Part shown: piece after piece, positions 1-9,135 of the stretch
Layout of the letters: the number at the start of each line of letters is the position of its first letter
Position numbering within the stretch: position 1 is the first letter of the stretch
NCBI RefSeq assembly: GCF_029211325.2
Contig: NZ_CP135996.1
Coordinates: forward strand, 1,798,001-1,862,000
Reading direction: 5' to 3'
DNA: 64,000 bases
DNA from: Caproicibacterium argilliputei
GTDB taxonomy: Bacteria; Bacillota; Clostridia; Oscillospirales; Acutalibacteraceae
Position numbers and translations under genes: made by a program
The notes under the pieces: generated by a model
Seen by the model: the letters and a program-made list of their open reading frames with translations, nothing else
Told to the model about the DNA's origin: nothing
Database searches by the model: none

Positions 1-1904
1 GAAGACGCCACCCACAGGCGCAGAATGTCTGCGCCGTACTGATCCACGATTTCCTGCGGGTCAATGCCGTTGCCGAGGGATTTGCTCATCTTGCGGCCCT
101 CGCCGTCCACCACCCAACCGTGCGTGCAGACTGCTTTGTACGGTGCCTTGCCGCGCCATGCAACACTGGTCAGCAGGCTGGACTGGAACCAGCCGCGATA
201 CTGGTCAGCACCCTCCAGATAGAGGTCGGCAGGCCAGTGCAGTTCCGGCCGCTGGTCGGCAACCGCCGCATGGGAAACACCGGAATCGAACCAGACATCC
301 ATGATGTCGTGTTCCTTGGTAAACTCGGTGCAGCCGCACTTGGGGCACTTCGTGCCCTGCGGCACAATCTCTTTCGCATCCGTCGTAAACCATGCATCAC
401 TGCCCTGCTCGCCAAAGAGCTTTGAAACGTTTGCCATGGCTTCCTTGCTCATCAGGGGTTCGCCGCAATCCTTGCAGTAGAAAATCGGAATCGGCACACC
501 CCAGCGGCGCTGACGGGAAATGCACCAGTCGTTGCGCTCGCGCACCATGGAGGTAATGCGGTCTTTGCCCCACGCCGGAATCCACTGCACTTTGTTGATT
601 TCCTCAACAGCCTTTTCCTTAATGGCATCAACCGAGCAGAACCACTGCTCGGTCGCGCGGAAAAGAATCGGCTTCTTGCAGCGCCAGCAGTGCGGGTACT
701 GATGGATAATCTTTTTCTGTGCGAACATGGCGCCGATTTCAACCAGATAATCAGCGATGGCCTTGTTTGCCTGCGCGGTAGTCAGTCCGGCAAAGCGCTC
801 ACCGGCTTCCGCGGTCATACGGCCGTCCGCATCCACCGGAACCAAAATCGGCAGTTCCGGGTACTTATCATGGCAGACATTGTAGTCATCCACGCCGTGA
901 CCGGGTGCTGTGTGCACACAGCCGGTGCCGCTGTCCAGGGTGACATGATCCCCCACAATAACCAAAGACTCGCGGTCAAGGAACGGATGCTTTGCCTTCA
1001 TATACTCGCACTCGCTGCCCTTGAACGTTGCCAAAACGGAGTAGCCGGTTTTCCCCGCTTCCTCCATGACCGAACGGTAAAGTTCAGACGCCATGATGTA
1101 GTACTCCCCATCACAAGCAATCAGGGAATACGCAAAGTCCGGGCCCAAGCAAATGGCTTCATTTGCAGGGATGGTCCACGTTGTGGTGGTCCAAATGACA
1201 AAGTAAGTGTGTGCCAGATCCGCGCCCTTGGCTGTGAAAAAGCCTTTGTCATCTGTCACGCGAAACTTGACGAAAATGGAGTCGCAGGGATCCTCCGCAT
1301 ACTCGATTTCCGATTCTGCCAAAGCGGTTTTGCAATCCGCGCACCAGTAAACCGGCTTGAGTCCTTTGTAAATCAGACCTTTTTCGCACATATTGGAGAA
1401 AATTTCAATCTGCTTTGCTTCAAAGTCATGCGTCAGGGTAATGTAGGGATGTGACCAGTCGCCCAGACCGCCCAGGCGCTTAAACTCGTTGCGCTGCCCG
1501 TCGATGTAAGTCAGCGCAAACTCGCGGCAGATTTTGCGCAACTCCACATCAGAGATCGCTTCGCTGTTGGTAATGCCTGCTTTTTTCCGCGCTTTCAGTT
1601 CAGTCGGCAAACCGTGCGTATCCCATCCGGGCACATACGGCGCCTGAAAACCGGACATATTTTTGGAGCGCACAATGATGTCCTTGAGGACTTTATTTAA
1701 AGCGGTTCCCAAATGGATATCGCCATTGGCATAGGGAGGGCCGTCATGCAGAACATAAACCGGCTTTCCCTCATTCTTCTTCATCACCTGACCGTAAAGG
1801 TCTTCTTTTTCCCAAGCGGACAGGGTTTCTGGCTCACGCTTCGGCAAATGTGCCTGCATGGGAAAATCGGTTTTCGGCAAATTTAAAGTGCTTTTGTAAT
1901 CCAT
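1..1904 (-). CDS. ileS: Isoleucyl-tRNA synthetase, 3' end outside window
   Basis: Charges tRNA-Ile with isoleucine in the cytoplasm. Translating the minus strand from the ATG at 1904 gives 634 uninterrupted residues that run off the window edge. The class I HIGH-type motif reads GDIHLG at about residues 61-66 and KMSKS lies at about residues 605-609, so the whole catalytic and editing part is here and only the anticodon-binding C-terminus is missing. An AGGAG site sits 10 nt before the ATG. It is the last gene of the sepF-ylmH-divIVA run; only 52 bp separate it from divIVA, so there is no room for a T-box leader and it is probably cotranscribed with the division genes. Confidence 0.96.
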   Translation of the reverse strand, partial: MDYKSTLNLPKTDFPMQAHLPKREPETLSAWEKEDLYGQVMKKNEGKPVYVLHDGPPYANGDIHLGTALNKVLKDIIVRSKNMSGFQAPYVPGWDTHGLPTELKARKKAGITNSEAISDVELRKICREFALTYIDGQRNEFKRLGGLGDWSHPYITLTHDFEAKQIEIFSNMCEKGLIYKGLKPVYWCADCKTALAESEIEYAEDPCDSIFVKFRVTDDKGFFTAKGADLAHTYFVIWTTTTWTIPANEAICLGPDFAYSLIACDGEYYIMASELYRSVMEEAGKTGYSVLATFKGSECEYMKAKHPFLDRESLVIVGDHVTLDSGTGCVHTAPGHGVDDYNVCHDKYPELPILVPVDADGRMTAEAGERFAGLTTAQANKAIADYLVEIGAMFAQKKIIHQYPHCWRCKKPILFRATEQWFCSVDAIKEKAVEEINKVQWIPAWGKDRITSMVRERNDWCISRQRRWGVPIPIFYCKDCGEPLMSKEAMANVSKLFGEQGSDAWFTTDAKEIVPQGTKCPKCGCTEFTKEHDIMDVWFDSGVSHAAVADQRPELHWPADLYLEGADQYRGWFQSSLLTSVAWRGKAPYKAVCTHGWVVDGEGRKMSKSLGNGIDPQEIVDQYGADILRLWVAS

Positions 1905-1956
1905 TGGGTTCTTCTCTCCTTCGATATGCGCGCTGCACACAAGCTAAAATTTTTTA

Positions 1957-2754
1957 TCAATGCTTTCTGTTGAAAATCTGAGAAGCGTCATCGTCATCCA
2001 AATCGTACTCTTCCCCAAAAATCACAGAAGCTTTCGATTCTTTTTCAGGACGCACCGGCGCAAAAGGCTTTGCCGTCAGGTACTCTGCCTCCCCATCCGG
2101 AGAAGCAAACGTCACCGGCTCCAGAATTTCCTCTTCCTCATCAGGACGCTCTTTGACAGCGCCGGTTTTCACCGGAGGCTGGTCTTCCGTTTCCGCCTGC
2201 TCGCTCGGTTCTGGGCGTTCCTCTGCGGCAGGTTCCTCCTCCGCTTCCGGTTGCTTGATCGGCTGCTGTGGGAGATTGTTAATCAGAGCAATCTGCTCTT
2301 TGTACAGATCCAGCAGATGGGCACGGAAATCGGAAACCGCCTGCTTCATCTGCTGCAGTTTCTGCTGCTCACCGGTGATTTCCTTTTCTGCACCGGAAAC
2401 AATTCCTTTTGCTTTCAGATTGGCATCATTCAGAATGGCCTCTGCCTGATGGCGTGCCTCCCGTACGGCGGCATCGCGCATTTTCTGCGCGCTGACGAGG
2501 GCCTCCTTGATTTCGTCCTCTTCCTTGCGGAATTTGTCAATCTGGCCTTCCAGGTCTTTGATTTTTTCTTTCAACTGACGGTTCTGCGCCTCTTTGCGCT
2601 CCAATTCGTCGTGCTGGTCCGCCGTTTTTTGAATCAGCGCATCATAGGACGCCTCGACTTCATCGAGGAAATCGTCCACTTCTTCACGCATATATCCGCC
2701 GCGCAGGCTTGCTTTCTGAAATCTCTTATGCTTAATATCATTCAGTGACAGCAT
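1957..2754 (-). CDS. divIVA: DivIVA-family polar/septal coiled-coil protein
   Basis: A membrane-curvature-binding scaffold for cell division and polar growth. The 265-residue product starts with the DivIVA N-terminal domain (RGGYMREEVDDFLDEV at about residues 19-34), continues as a heptad-rich coiled coil to about residue 160, and ends in a long acidic, Glu/Pro-rich low-complexity tail of about 100 residues, longer than in Bacillus DivIVA. It lies 18 bp downstream of ylmH and upstream of ileS, the standard Firmicutes division cluster order. The family call is secure; the role of the acidic tail is unknown. Confidence 0.95.
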   Translation of the reverse strand: MLSLNDIKHKRFQKASLRGGYMREEVDDFLDEVEASYDALIQKTADQHDELERKEAQNRQLKEKIKDLEGQIDKFRKEEDEIKEALVSAQKMRDAAVREARHQAEAILNDANLKAKGIVSGAEKEITGEQQKLQQMKQAVSDFRAHLLDLYKEQIALINNLPQQPIKQPEAEEEPAAEERPEPSEQAETEDQPPVKTGAVKERPDEEEEILEPVTFASPDGEAEYLTAKPFAPVRPEKESKASVIFGEEYDLDDDDASQIFNRKH

Positions 2755-2772
2755 CTGCTTTGACCTCCAAAA

Positions 2773-3531
2773 TTAAATAAACTTTCTTCCCTTCAGCCGC
2801 AGCCGCCCTTTTGCAGTCGGCTGGCTCACAGCATCAATCCGAAACCTGCCCTTGCCGCGCACAGAGAGCAGCGCGCCGTCGTGCACCGGAAAGTCCGCAT
2901 CTACAGTCGAAACATGATCCACCTGCACCGCACCGCTGCGCAGCAGTTCCAGTGTCTTGCCCCTGCTGAGCCCCAGACATGCGGCCGCAACGCAGTCCAG
3001 ACGTGCAGAAGCCACCGTGGCAGAAAAAGGGGCATATGTGTGCGCAGGCGGAAGGGGCAGCCGCGCGCCCATAGAGAACTTTACCCCGACCCGACCAACC
3101 TTTTCAATTTGTGTCAAAAGGAAGTCCGCCGTTTCTCGACGCAGGAAGAAGACGCAGCGACCGGCTTCCGGCAGAATATCCCCCACCACCTCACGGGAAA
3201 CGCCGGCTGCCAGTAATGTACCAAGGAAGTCACGGTGTGTCAGTTTGTCACAGCTGCGGTAATCAGCTGTGACCGTTTGAATTGGAAATGCCTCTGCAGA
3301 CGGTGGCATCCAAGTTGGAAAAGCACCGAAGCACACCCGTTCCGCTTCTGCAAAGCCGCCCCAAAGCAGGTAATCGGAAAAACGCTCCGCTGCCGCAGCA
3401 GCTTTTGCCAGCGCTGCCCCGCGCTCATCCAGGAACCCCACAAAATGCGCACCGCCGCCGTTTTGCGCCAGCCGAACCGCATCCCGGATTTTTGCCTGCA
3501 GCACTGTGTCTTCTGTGTCCATCGGCATCAC
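2773..3531 (-). CDS. ylmH: YlmH-type S4-domain RNA-binding protein
   Basis: A 252-residue protein of the YlmH family, found in Gram-positive division clusters; members bind ribosomes or rRNA, and some have been linked to ribosome-associated quality control. The C-terminal S4 domain is visible from about residue 180 (ARLDCVAAACLGLSRGKTLELL, followed by a VQVDH strand). Its start codon overlaps the sepF stop by 4 nt (ATGA), which indicates translational coupling. The N-terminal part is the YlmH-specific domain rather than a pseudouridine synthase domain. Confidence 0.92.
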   Translation of the reverse strand: MMPMDTEDTVLQAKIRDAVRLAQNGGGAHFVGFLDERGAALAKAAAAAERFSDYLLWGGFAEAERVCFGAFPTWMPPSAEAFPIQTVTADYRSCDKLTHRDFLGTLLAAGVSREVVGDILPEAGRCVFFLRRETADFLLTQIEKVGRVGVKFSMGARLPLPPAHTYAPFSATVASARLDCVAAACLGLSRGKTLELLRSGAVQVDHVSTVDADFPVHDGALLSVRGKGRFRIDAVSQPTAKGRLRLKGRKFI

Positions 3532-4055
3532 GCTCCGTCGTCTTCCTCTTCACATTCCGTTTCGCCGGTGTTATCTTTTCCGGGGTCATCCCCCATGAGG
3601 TCAACATTATACGGCGTAATAATAAAAGTTTTCATGGCAACACCTTTGATTTTTCCGCCATTGGCATACGCAATGCCGCTGAGGAAGTCAATGATGCGGC
3701 GTGAATCCTTAATCGGCGCCTCTTCCAGATTCAATACCACGGTGTTACTGCGCAGCAGTTCATCTGCAATGGTGCAGATTTCCTTGTTATTGAAACACTT
3801 TGCCTTGAAAATCACCACTTGCAATTGCGATGCGGCCGGATTCAGCTTGACCACTTTTCCACCCGCAGGTGCCCCTGCGCGCTGCGCGGATGCCGATGGC
3901 TCAGAATGCCGGTAAGAAGACGGCTGCCGGCGTTCTTCCTCATACGGACGTGCAGGCTGTTCTTCCGGCCGCTGTTCCTCCTCATAGTCGTAGTCGCCGT
4001 ACTCTTCCTCAGGAGGATTCCATAGATCCTTGAATTTCTGCATCAGTCCTGCCAT
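3528..4055 (-). CDS. sepF: Cell division protein SepF
   Basis: SepF is an FtsZ-interacting membrane anchor that aligns Z-ring filaments. The 175-residue product has an N-terminal amphipathic start (MAGLMQKFKDLWN), an acidic and Pro-rich linker to about residue 85, and the conserved C-terminal domain, including VVLNLE and the RRIIDFLSGIAYANGG stretch typical of the family. It sits 15 bp after ylmE and overlaps ylmH. No ylmG (YggT) gene is found between sepF and ylmH, where many relatives carry one. Confidence 0.95.
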   Translation of the reverse strand: MAGLMQKFKDLWNPPEEEYGDYDYEEEQRPEEQPARPYEEERRQPSSYRHSEPSASAQRAGAPAGGKVVKLNPAASQLQVVIFKAKCFNNKEICTIADELLRSNTVVLNLEEAPIKDSRRIIDFLSGIAYANGGKIKGVAMKTFIITPYNVDLMGDDPGKDNTGETECEEEDDGA

Positions 4056-4070
4056 ATTTAATAAGCCCTC

Positions 4071-4829
4071 CTAAAATCTTGTGCTTTTTGTTTTTGTATA
4101 ATCTCTGGCCCCAAACAAAGCGGAGCCAATGCGAACCATATTCGCCCCAGCTTCAATCGCCAGCGGATAGTCTTCTGACATTCCCATGGAAAGAAGTTGC
4201 ATATTAACATTATCTATTTTTTTCGTGCTTATGTCAACAAAATAATGATACATTTTGTTGAAATACGCAAAAGTTTCTTTGGGCTGCGCCTGCGCTGGCG
4301 GAATGGCCATGAGTCCCTGCACACAGACGTTCGGCATTTGAGAAACCGCGCCAAGTAGCGCCTCCAATTGCTCCGGAAAAACACCAGATTTATTCGCTTC
4401 ACGTCCGATGTTCACTTCCAGTAGAACATTGGTTACCACCCCGGCGCGTACAGACAAACGAGAAATTTCCTGCGCCAGTTTTTCACTGTCCACACTTTGA
4501 ATCATACTGACCTTGCCAATCAGGTACTTGACTTTGTTCGTCTGCAGATGCCCGATAAACTGCACATCGGCAAGATCTTTCCGATAGCGGTCGTATTTTT
4601 CCGTCAGCTCCTGCACGCGGTTTTCCCCGATGCAGCGAATCCCCGCCTCAATGCCATGGTTCACCACCTCCACAGGAACCGTTTTGGTTGCGGCAAGCAG
4701 CGTGATGTCCGCTCGCCTTCGGCCGGCGCGCTCTGCCGCAGCAGAAATCTGCTCTTCCACAATTTTCAGGTTTTCCTCTAAATCGTGGAAGCGGCTCTGC
4801 AGTGCTTGCTCACTCAATGATTTTTCCAT
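4071..4829 (-). CDS. ylmE: YggS/YlmE-type PLP homeostasis protein
   Basis: A pyridoxal-phosphate-binding protein of the PLPBP (YggS/YlmE) family, which buffers PLP and affects amino-acid metabolism; it is not a racemase. The 252 residues include the PLP-lysine region LLAATKTV at about residues 45-52, GENRVQE, the FIGHLQTNK block and the C-terminal MGMSEDYPLAIEAGANMVRIGSALFG signature region. It overlaps the preceding HlyD-like gene by 20 nt and opens the division part of the operon. Confidence 0.95.
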   Translation of the reverse strand: MEKSLSEQALQSRFHDLEENLKIVEEQISAAAERAGRRRADITLLAATKTVPVEVVNHGIEAGIRCIGENRVQELTEKYDRYRKDLADVQFIGHLQTNKVKYLIGKVSMIQSVDSEKLAQEISRLSVRAGVVTNVLLEVNIGREANKSGVFPEQLEALLGAVSQMPNVCVQGLMAIPPAQAQPKETFAYFNKMYHYFVDISTKKIDNVNMQLLSMGMSEDYPLAIEAGANMVRIGSALFGARDYTKTKSTRF

Positions 4830-6090
4830 CAGAAAGTCCCTTCCCTTCTACAATGACTTCATCATAAAGCTGTACGCTTTCGCTGGTCACAAGCAGGCTC
4901 GGATCCGGATCGGGGTCACAGTAAATGTACGTACCGTCACTGTACAGCGGCACAATCTGCTTAAACTTCATCTCAATGCCGTACATAACATAAACGCCCT
5001 CTACTGTTTTGGTTTGTTCCACTTCCTGACCGTTCTGCTTCACCTTCTGCTTTACCTGCCGAAAATGCACCGCCTGCTGGCTGATTTGAATGCCGCGGTA
5101 AGAATGAATGGTGATCTTTGCTGTCTCGTGGCGCAGATTGATCAGCGCCCCGTTCATGGTATTGCACTCGAAAATGACCGCTGCGCTGGAAGTTTTCGTC
5201 TTCTGATTGATGCGCACCACCGTTGCCGTTACCGAAGCAGAGCTTGCGGAGGGAAACGTCAGCTCTACACTCGTTTCCGGCTCCAGCTTAGCGGCATCCC
5301 CCGCGTCCACCACACAGGCAAAGTACCAGTTGAACTGGGAGCAGATTCTGCCGACTGTATTTTGTGAAACTGCCGCGGGTTTCATCGTTTTTGTCAGGTC
5401 AGCCGGAAAAAGCTCTTTGACATTGGTATAGGAAAAGGTGGATTCGTAACCGTCCGTATGGCTGGAAAAGTAGCCGGAAGCGCCCGCCTGAACCTCGCCG
5501 AGTTCCTCCCCGTTTCCACTGGAGGAAAGCGCGGAAATTTGCTTTTGCAGCGTGCTGATGCGCGCAGAAAAATTTTTAACCTGACCGGCAGCCAACTGTT
5601 TCTGATTCAGCAGGGAAAGCAGCTTTAAACGGGAAGTGGAAATGTCCGCGTCGCCGTCCTGCGCATCCTTGAGCGTGTCCAGCAACTGGTCGTCCAGCAG
5701 GGAATCCAGATTGTCCGCATTGGCATCAACGTAGGAGCCCTGACTCGCAAGTTCCTGCAGAGCGGTCAATTCTTCGGTCAGGCGTTCTTTTTTCTGCAGA
5801 ATGCCTGCATCCTCCACGCTTTTATAAGCGTGCGCCACGGTGCCTCCCTTGTCCACCTTGCCGCCATCCGCAACGTCATACTGCAGTACACCGCCGTTGT
5901 GGTTCGTCACCAAGCTTTCCTGGCGAATCGCATAGCCGGTCGCCGTGATGGACTGTTCCGCTGTTTTGTACAGCGCAATTTCGGTTTTCTGACGTACAAA
6001 GTGTGCGTGATAGATTTGGTATCCGACAAACACGAGAATCAGCGCGGCCGCTGTTCCCGAAGCAAGCCTTTTCAGCCGCAGACTGTTCAT
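4810..6090 (-). CDS. HlyD-like membrane-anchored adaptor, unknown partner
   Basis: The start is placed at the ATG at 6090, which has GAAAGGAAC upstream and overlaps the miaA stop by 4 nt; the longer open frame upstream is the shadow of miaA. The 426-residue product has a single N-terminal membrane segment (about residues 10-30), a biotinyl-lipoyl-like beta segment around ITATGYAIRQES, a Gln/Leu-rich coiled coil at about residues 90-200 and a C-terminal beta-rich part. This is the layout of membrane-fusion (HlyD) proteins, but no ABC transporter or outer partner is adjacent. Its position between miaA and ylmE suggests a link to the cell envelope or division. The function is not known. Confidence 0.85.
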   Translation of the reverse strand: MNSLRLKRLASGTAAALILVFVGYQIYHAHFVRQKTEIALYKTAEQSITATGYAIRQESLVTNHNGGVLQYDVADGGKVDKGGTVAHAYKSVEDAGILQKKERLTEELTALQELASQGSYVDANADNLDSLLDDQLLDTLKDAQDGDADISTSRLKLLSLLNQKQLAAGQVKNFSARISTLQKQISALSSSGNGEELGEVQAGASGYFSSHTDGYESTFSYTNVKELFPADLTKTMKPAAVSQNTVGRICSQFNWYFACVVDAGDAAKLEPETSVELTFPSASSASVTATVVRINQKTKTSSAAVIFECNTMNGALINLRHETAKITIHSYRGIQISQQAVHFRQVKQKVKQNGQEVEQTKTVEGVYVMYGIEMKFKQIVPLYSDGTYIYCDPDPDPSLLVTSESVQLYDEVIVEGKGLSDGKIIE

Positions 6091-7034
6091 AGACAGGTTC
6101 CTTTCAAAAAAGCAGTGACAATTTGCAGGGCTTCGCCTTCCAGTGCCGCCGTGTCCGGGTAATCCTCCACCCAAAGCCAGCGCGCATCGCTTTCGCGGCG
6201 AAACCAGGTCAGCTGCCGCTTGGCATAGCGCCGTGTTTCGCGCTTGATGGACTCCACCGCCTGTGGCAGCGAACACGCACCGCGAAAGTACGGCAGCAGT
6301 TCCTTGCAGCCGATTGCCTGCATGGCAGTGGGGCCGCATTCCGCGAGCACCTGCCGCGCCTCCGCATCCAATCCGTCCGCCAGCATCCGCTCCACACGCC
6401 GGTTGATGCGGTCGTAAAGCTTCTGCCGGTCGCGGAAGGAAAGGCAGAGGAAACAAGCGCTGTAGGGGCTTTCCCCCTGCCGGGAAGCCGCCGCGTTTTC
6501 CGCCATGGTCTGCCCGGTTGTCCGGCAGATTTCCAAAGCACGCACCACCCGTTTCTCATTGTGGGGATGAATAACGGCCGCTGCCTGCGGATCAACGCGC
6601 AGAAGTTCCCTGTAAAGCGGCTGCACCCCTTCGCGGCGAAGCGTTTCCTCTAACTCCGCCCGAACCTGCGGGTTCGCATTTTGCGGGGCAAAGGCAATTC
6701 CCTGCAGCAGGCTGCGGATATACAGCCCTGTGCCGCCCGCCAGAACCGGCAGCTTTCCGCGTGCGTGAATCTGCGCAATCGCCTGCGCCGCAAGCGGCAC
6801 ATAGTCCGCAACGCTAAATGGCCTGTCCAGCGGCTGAAAATTCAGCAGGTGATGCGGCACCCCCTGCATTTCCGTAGGTGTGGGCTGCGCGGTTGCAATC
6901 GGCATCCCCCGATAAATCTGCATGGAATCCGCGGAAATCACCTCGCCTGCCAGTGCCCTGCACAAGGAAACCGCCAAGTGTGTTTTTCCGGACGCGGTCG
7001 GCCCCGCCACCACAACAACGGGAATTTTCTTCAT
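6087..7034 (-). CDS. miaA: tRNA dimethylallyltransferase
   Basis: Adds the isopentenyl group to A37 of tRNAs reading UNN codons; MiaB (encoded 6 kb upstream in transcription order) then methylthiolates the same base. The P-loop GPTASGKT lies at about residues 11-18, followed by ISADSMQIYRGM and the PHHLLNF block. The ATG at 7034 is preferred because AGGAGGTG lies 9-10 nt before it; an in-frame ATG at 7058 has no such site. That gives 315 residues, a normal length. It has its own promoter in the 148-bp gap after mutL. Confidence 0.95.
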   Translation of the reverse strand: MKKIPVVVVAGPTASGKTHLAVSLCRALAGEVISADSMQIYRGMPIATAQPTPTEMQGVPHHLLNFQPLDRPFSVADYVPLAAQAIAQIHARGKLPVLAGGTGLYIRSLLQGIAFAPQNANPQVRAELEETLRREGVQPLYRELLRVDPQAAAVIHPHNEKRVVRALEICRTTGQTMAENAAASRQGESPYSACFLCLSFRDRQKLYDRINRRVERMLADGLDAEARQVLAECGPTAMQAIGCKELLPYFRGACSLPQAVESIKRETRRYAKRQLTWFRRESDARWLWVEDYPDTAALEGEALQIVTAFLKGTCL

Positions 7035-7099
7035 GCGGCAGATACACCTCCTTTGCATTCCGCAGCCAGTGGTTCATTTAGTTATGTAAACCCTACCTT

Positions 7100-7128
7100 A
7101 TTCTAAACGATTAGAAGGCAAAAATCAA
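7100..7128 (-). promoter_or_regulatory. Predicted sigma-A promoter for miaA-to-ileS operon
   Basis: On the minus strand TTGATT, a 17-bp spacer and TAGAAT read toward miaA, about 65 bp before its ATG. The surrounding 148-bp gap is clearly richer in A+T than the neighbouring genes. This is the only intergenic gap of any size between mutL and ileS, so it probably drives the whole downstream block. Confidence 0.6.
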
Positions 7129-7182
7129 TGAAAACCCGCACAAACATTGGAAAATAAAATTGGTAAAATTATCAAATATATA

Positions 7183-9108
7183 TTATAGTCTGCCAAATTG
7201 ATGCTCTAAATCCTTTCGCTTCAGCACAATGGAAACCGGCCGGCCGTGCGGGCAGTACCGCACATCCTCCCGCTCCAAGCACTCCACCAGGTGTATCAGC
7301 TCCTGTGGGGAACTTTCATCCCCTGCCTTCACTGCTGCGCGGCAGGCAATGTTGTGGTACAGCCAGTCCAATTTTTCCGTCCCGACATCCGTGCGGTTTT
7401 CTGCCAGATGCCCCGCAATTTCCGCAACCGCAGAAGAAAGATCCTCCTGCAGCATGACCGGCACACTACGCACCAAAACCGTACCCGCGCCGAAATCCTC
7501 CATCGCAAAGCCCGCCTTGGCAAGCAACTCCAGATTCTGTAGCACGGCGGTGTATTCCTCTTTTGAAAGCGTCACCGTCACCGGCGCAAGCAGCATCTGC
7601 TGCTCCGGCTCTCCGGCCTGCGCTTTCAGTTTTTCATATAACATCCGCTCATGCGCGGCGTGCTTATCAATAATGCGCAGCTCATCCTGCCCCTGTTGCA
7701 CAAAAATATACGTATGAAACGCCTCGCCGACCAGCTTCACCGGCACATCCTCTGCATTTTGCTGCACATAGGGTTCCGGCGGCGCGGACACGTCCGACGC
7801 AACCGGCAACGGGGTGTCCGGTATGGCCGGCGGCACGATTTCTTCCGTTTTCCCTGTTGTTTTTCCTGTAAAGGAATTTTCTTTTCCTAAGCCATTTTTT
7901 GCGAAATTCGGCGGTGCATTCTCTTCTGCATCTTTTGCGTGTAAAGGAATATCCCTTACGTCAGGCATTGCCTGCTGCACCGACGATGCATGAGAAAAAG
8001 CCGCACTGTCGTGCACACAGGGTGCTGTGCGCAGGGGCAACTGCTCCACTGCTGCAGCCGGCGTGCGCAGAACCGCGGGCTTTGCGGCCGGTGCCGCAAG
8101 ATGCAGCGCGCTAGGCGCATCTTCCTGCTGCAGAGCGGTCTTCACACCATGGTAAACCGCCTCAAACACCGGCTTTTCATTCATGAAGCGGATTTCCATT
8201 TTACTGGGATGCACATTCACATCCACTGCGGAAAAATCCACCTGCAAGTGCAGCACACACGCCGGAAAGCGCCCCACCATCAGACTGCCCTTAAACGCCT
8301 GCTCCATCGACACCATGGCGGTTTTGGATTTCACATAGCGCCCGTTCAAAAAGAAATTCTGCATACTACGGTTCGGGCGGGAAGCAACTGGCTTGCTGAT
8401 AAAGCCCCAAACCTTGACACCATTTAGTTCGTAGGATACCGGAATCAGCCCCTGCGTAAATTCGCGGCCGAAAACCGCAAACACCGCGTTCTTCAGTTTT
8501 CCGTCGCCGGGGGTGTGCAGCACTTCTTTCCCATCGCGCAGGAAGCGGAAAGAAACCTCCGGATGCGACAAGGCGGCATGATCCACAACCGCCGCAATGG
8601 CGTTGCCCTCTGTCACGTCTTTCTTCAAAAACTTCATGCGCGCAGGCGTGTTGTAAAATAAATCCCGCATGACAAGGGTCGTGCCCTGCGCACAGCCGGC
8701 ATCCTCGCAGGTTTCCTCCTCCCCACCGGAAATGAGGTAGCGCGTGCCCGCCAGTTCCTTTTCCGTGCGGGTCAGCAGTTCTATGTGCGACACTGCCGCA
8801 ATTGAGGCCAGCGCCTCACCGCGAAAGCCCAACGTGCCGATGTGTGCCAAATCCGCCTGGCTGCGCACCTTGCTGGTCGCGTGGCGCAAAAAAGCCAGCG
8901 GTACATCCTCCCGCGCAATGCCGCAGCCATTGTCCGTCACGCGCATAAAGGTGATGCCGCCATGCTTGATTTCCACCGTTACAGCCGTTGCACCGGCGTC
9001 AATGGTGTTCTCTGTCAGCTCTTTAATGACGGACGCAGGGCGTTCCACCACCTCTCCTGCGGCAATCAGTTCCGCAACGTGTTTATCCAGTACATTGATT
9101 TTCGGCAT
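7183..9108 (-). CDS. mutL: DNA mismatch repair protein MutL
   Basis: A GHKL ATPase that couples MutS mismatch recognition to strand incision. The N-terminal motifs are visible: ELTENTIDAGA (with a Thr where many homologs have Val or Ala), DNGCGI, RHATSK and GFRGEALASI. The C-terminal domain carries DKHAAHERMLYE, the metal-binding nuclease motif of MutH-less bacteria, and CPHGRP, so a nicking activity is expected. The ATG at 9108 is chosen because GGTGG lies just before it; a GTG four codons upstream is possible. The middle linker (about residues 340-440) is low in conservation, as usual. Confidence 0.95.
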   Translation of the reverse strand: MPKINVLDKHVAELIAAGEVVERPASVIKELTENTIDAGATAVTVEIKHGGITFMRVTDNGCGIAREDVPLAFLRHATSKVRSQADLAHIGTLGFRGEALASIAAVSHIELLTRTEKELAGTRYLISGGEEETCEDAGCAQGTTLVMRDLFYNTPARMKFLKKDVTEGNAIAAVVDHAALSHPEVSFRFLRDGKEVLHTPGDGKLKNAVFAVFGREFTQGLIPVSYELNGVKVWGFISKPVASRPNRSMQNFFLNGRYVKSKTAMVSMEQAFKGSLMVGRFPACVLHLQVDFSAVDVNVHPSKMEIRFMNEKPVFEAVYHGVKTALQQEDAPSALHLAAPAAKPAVLRTPAAAVEQLPLRTAPCVHDSAAFSHASSVQQAMPDVRDIPLHAKDAEENAPPNFAKNGLGKENSFTGKTTGKTEEIVPPAIPDTPLPVASDVSAPPEPYVQQNAEDVPVKLVGEAFHTYIFVQQGQDELRIIDKHAAHERMLYEKLKAQAGEPEQQMLLAPVTVTLSKEEYTAVLQNLELLAKAGFAMEDFGAGTVLVRSVPVMLQEDLSSAVAEIAGHLAENRTDVGTEKLDWLYHNIACRAAVKAGDESSPQELIHLVECLEREDVRYCPHGRPVSIVLKRKDLEHQFGRL

Positions 9109-9135
9109 TGTTTCCACCACGCTTTCTTTTTCTGC

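Noticed and set aside
1905..1956. T-box leader for ileS
   Set aside because: Only 52 bp lie between divIVA and ileS; no specifier stem or AGGGTGG-type sequence.
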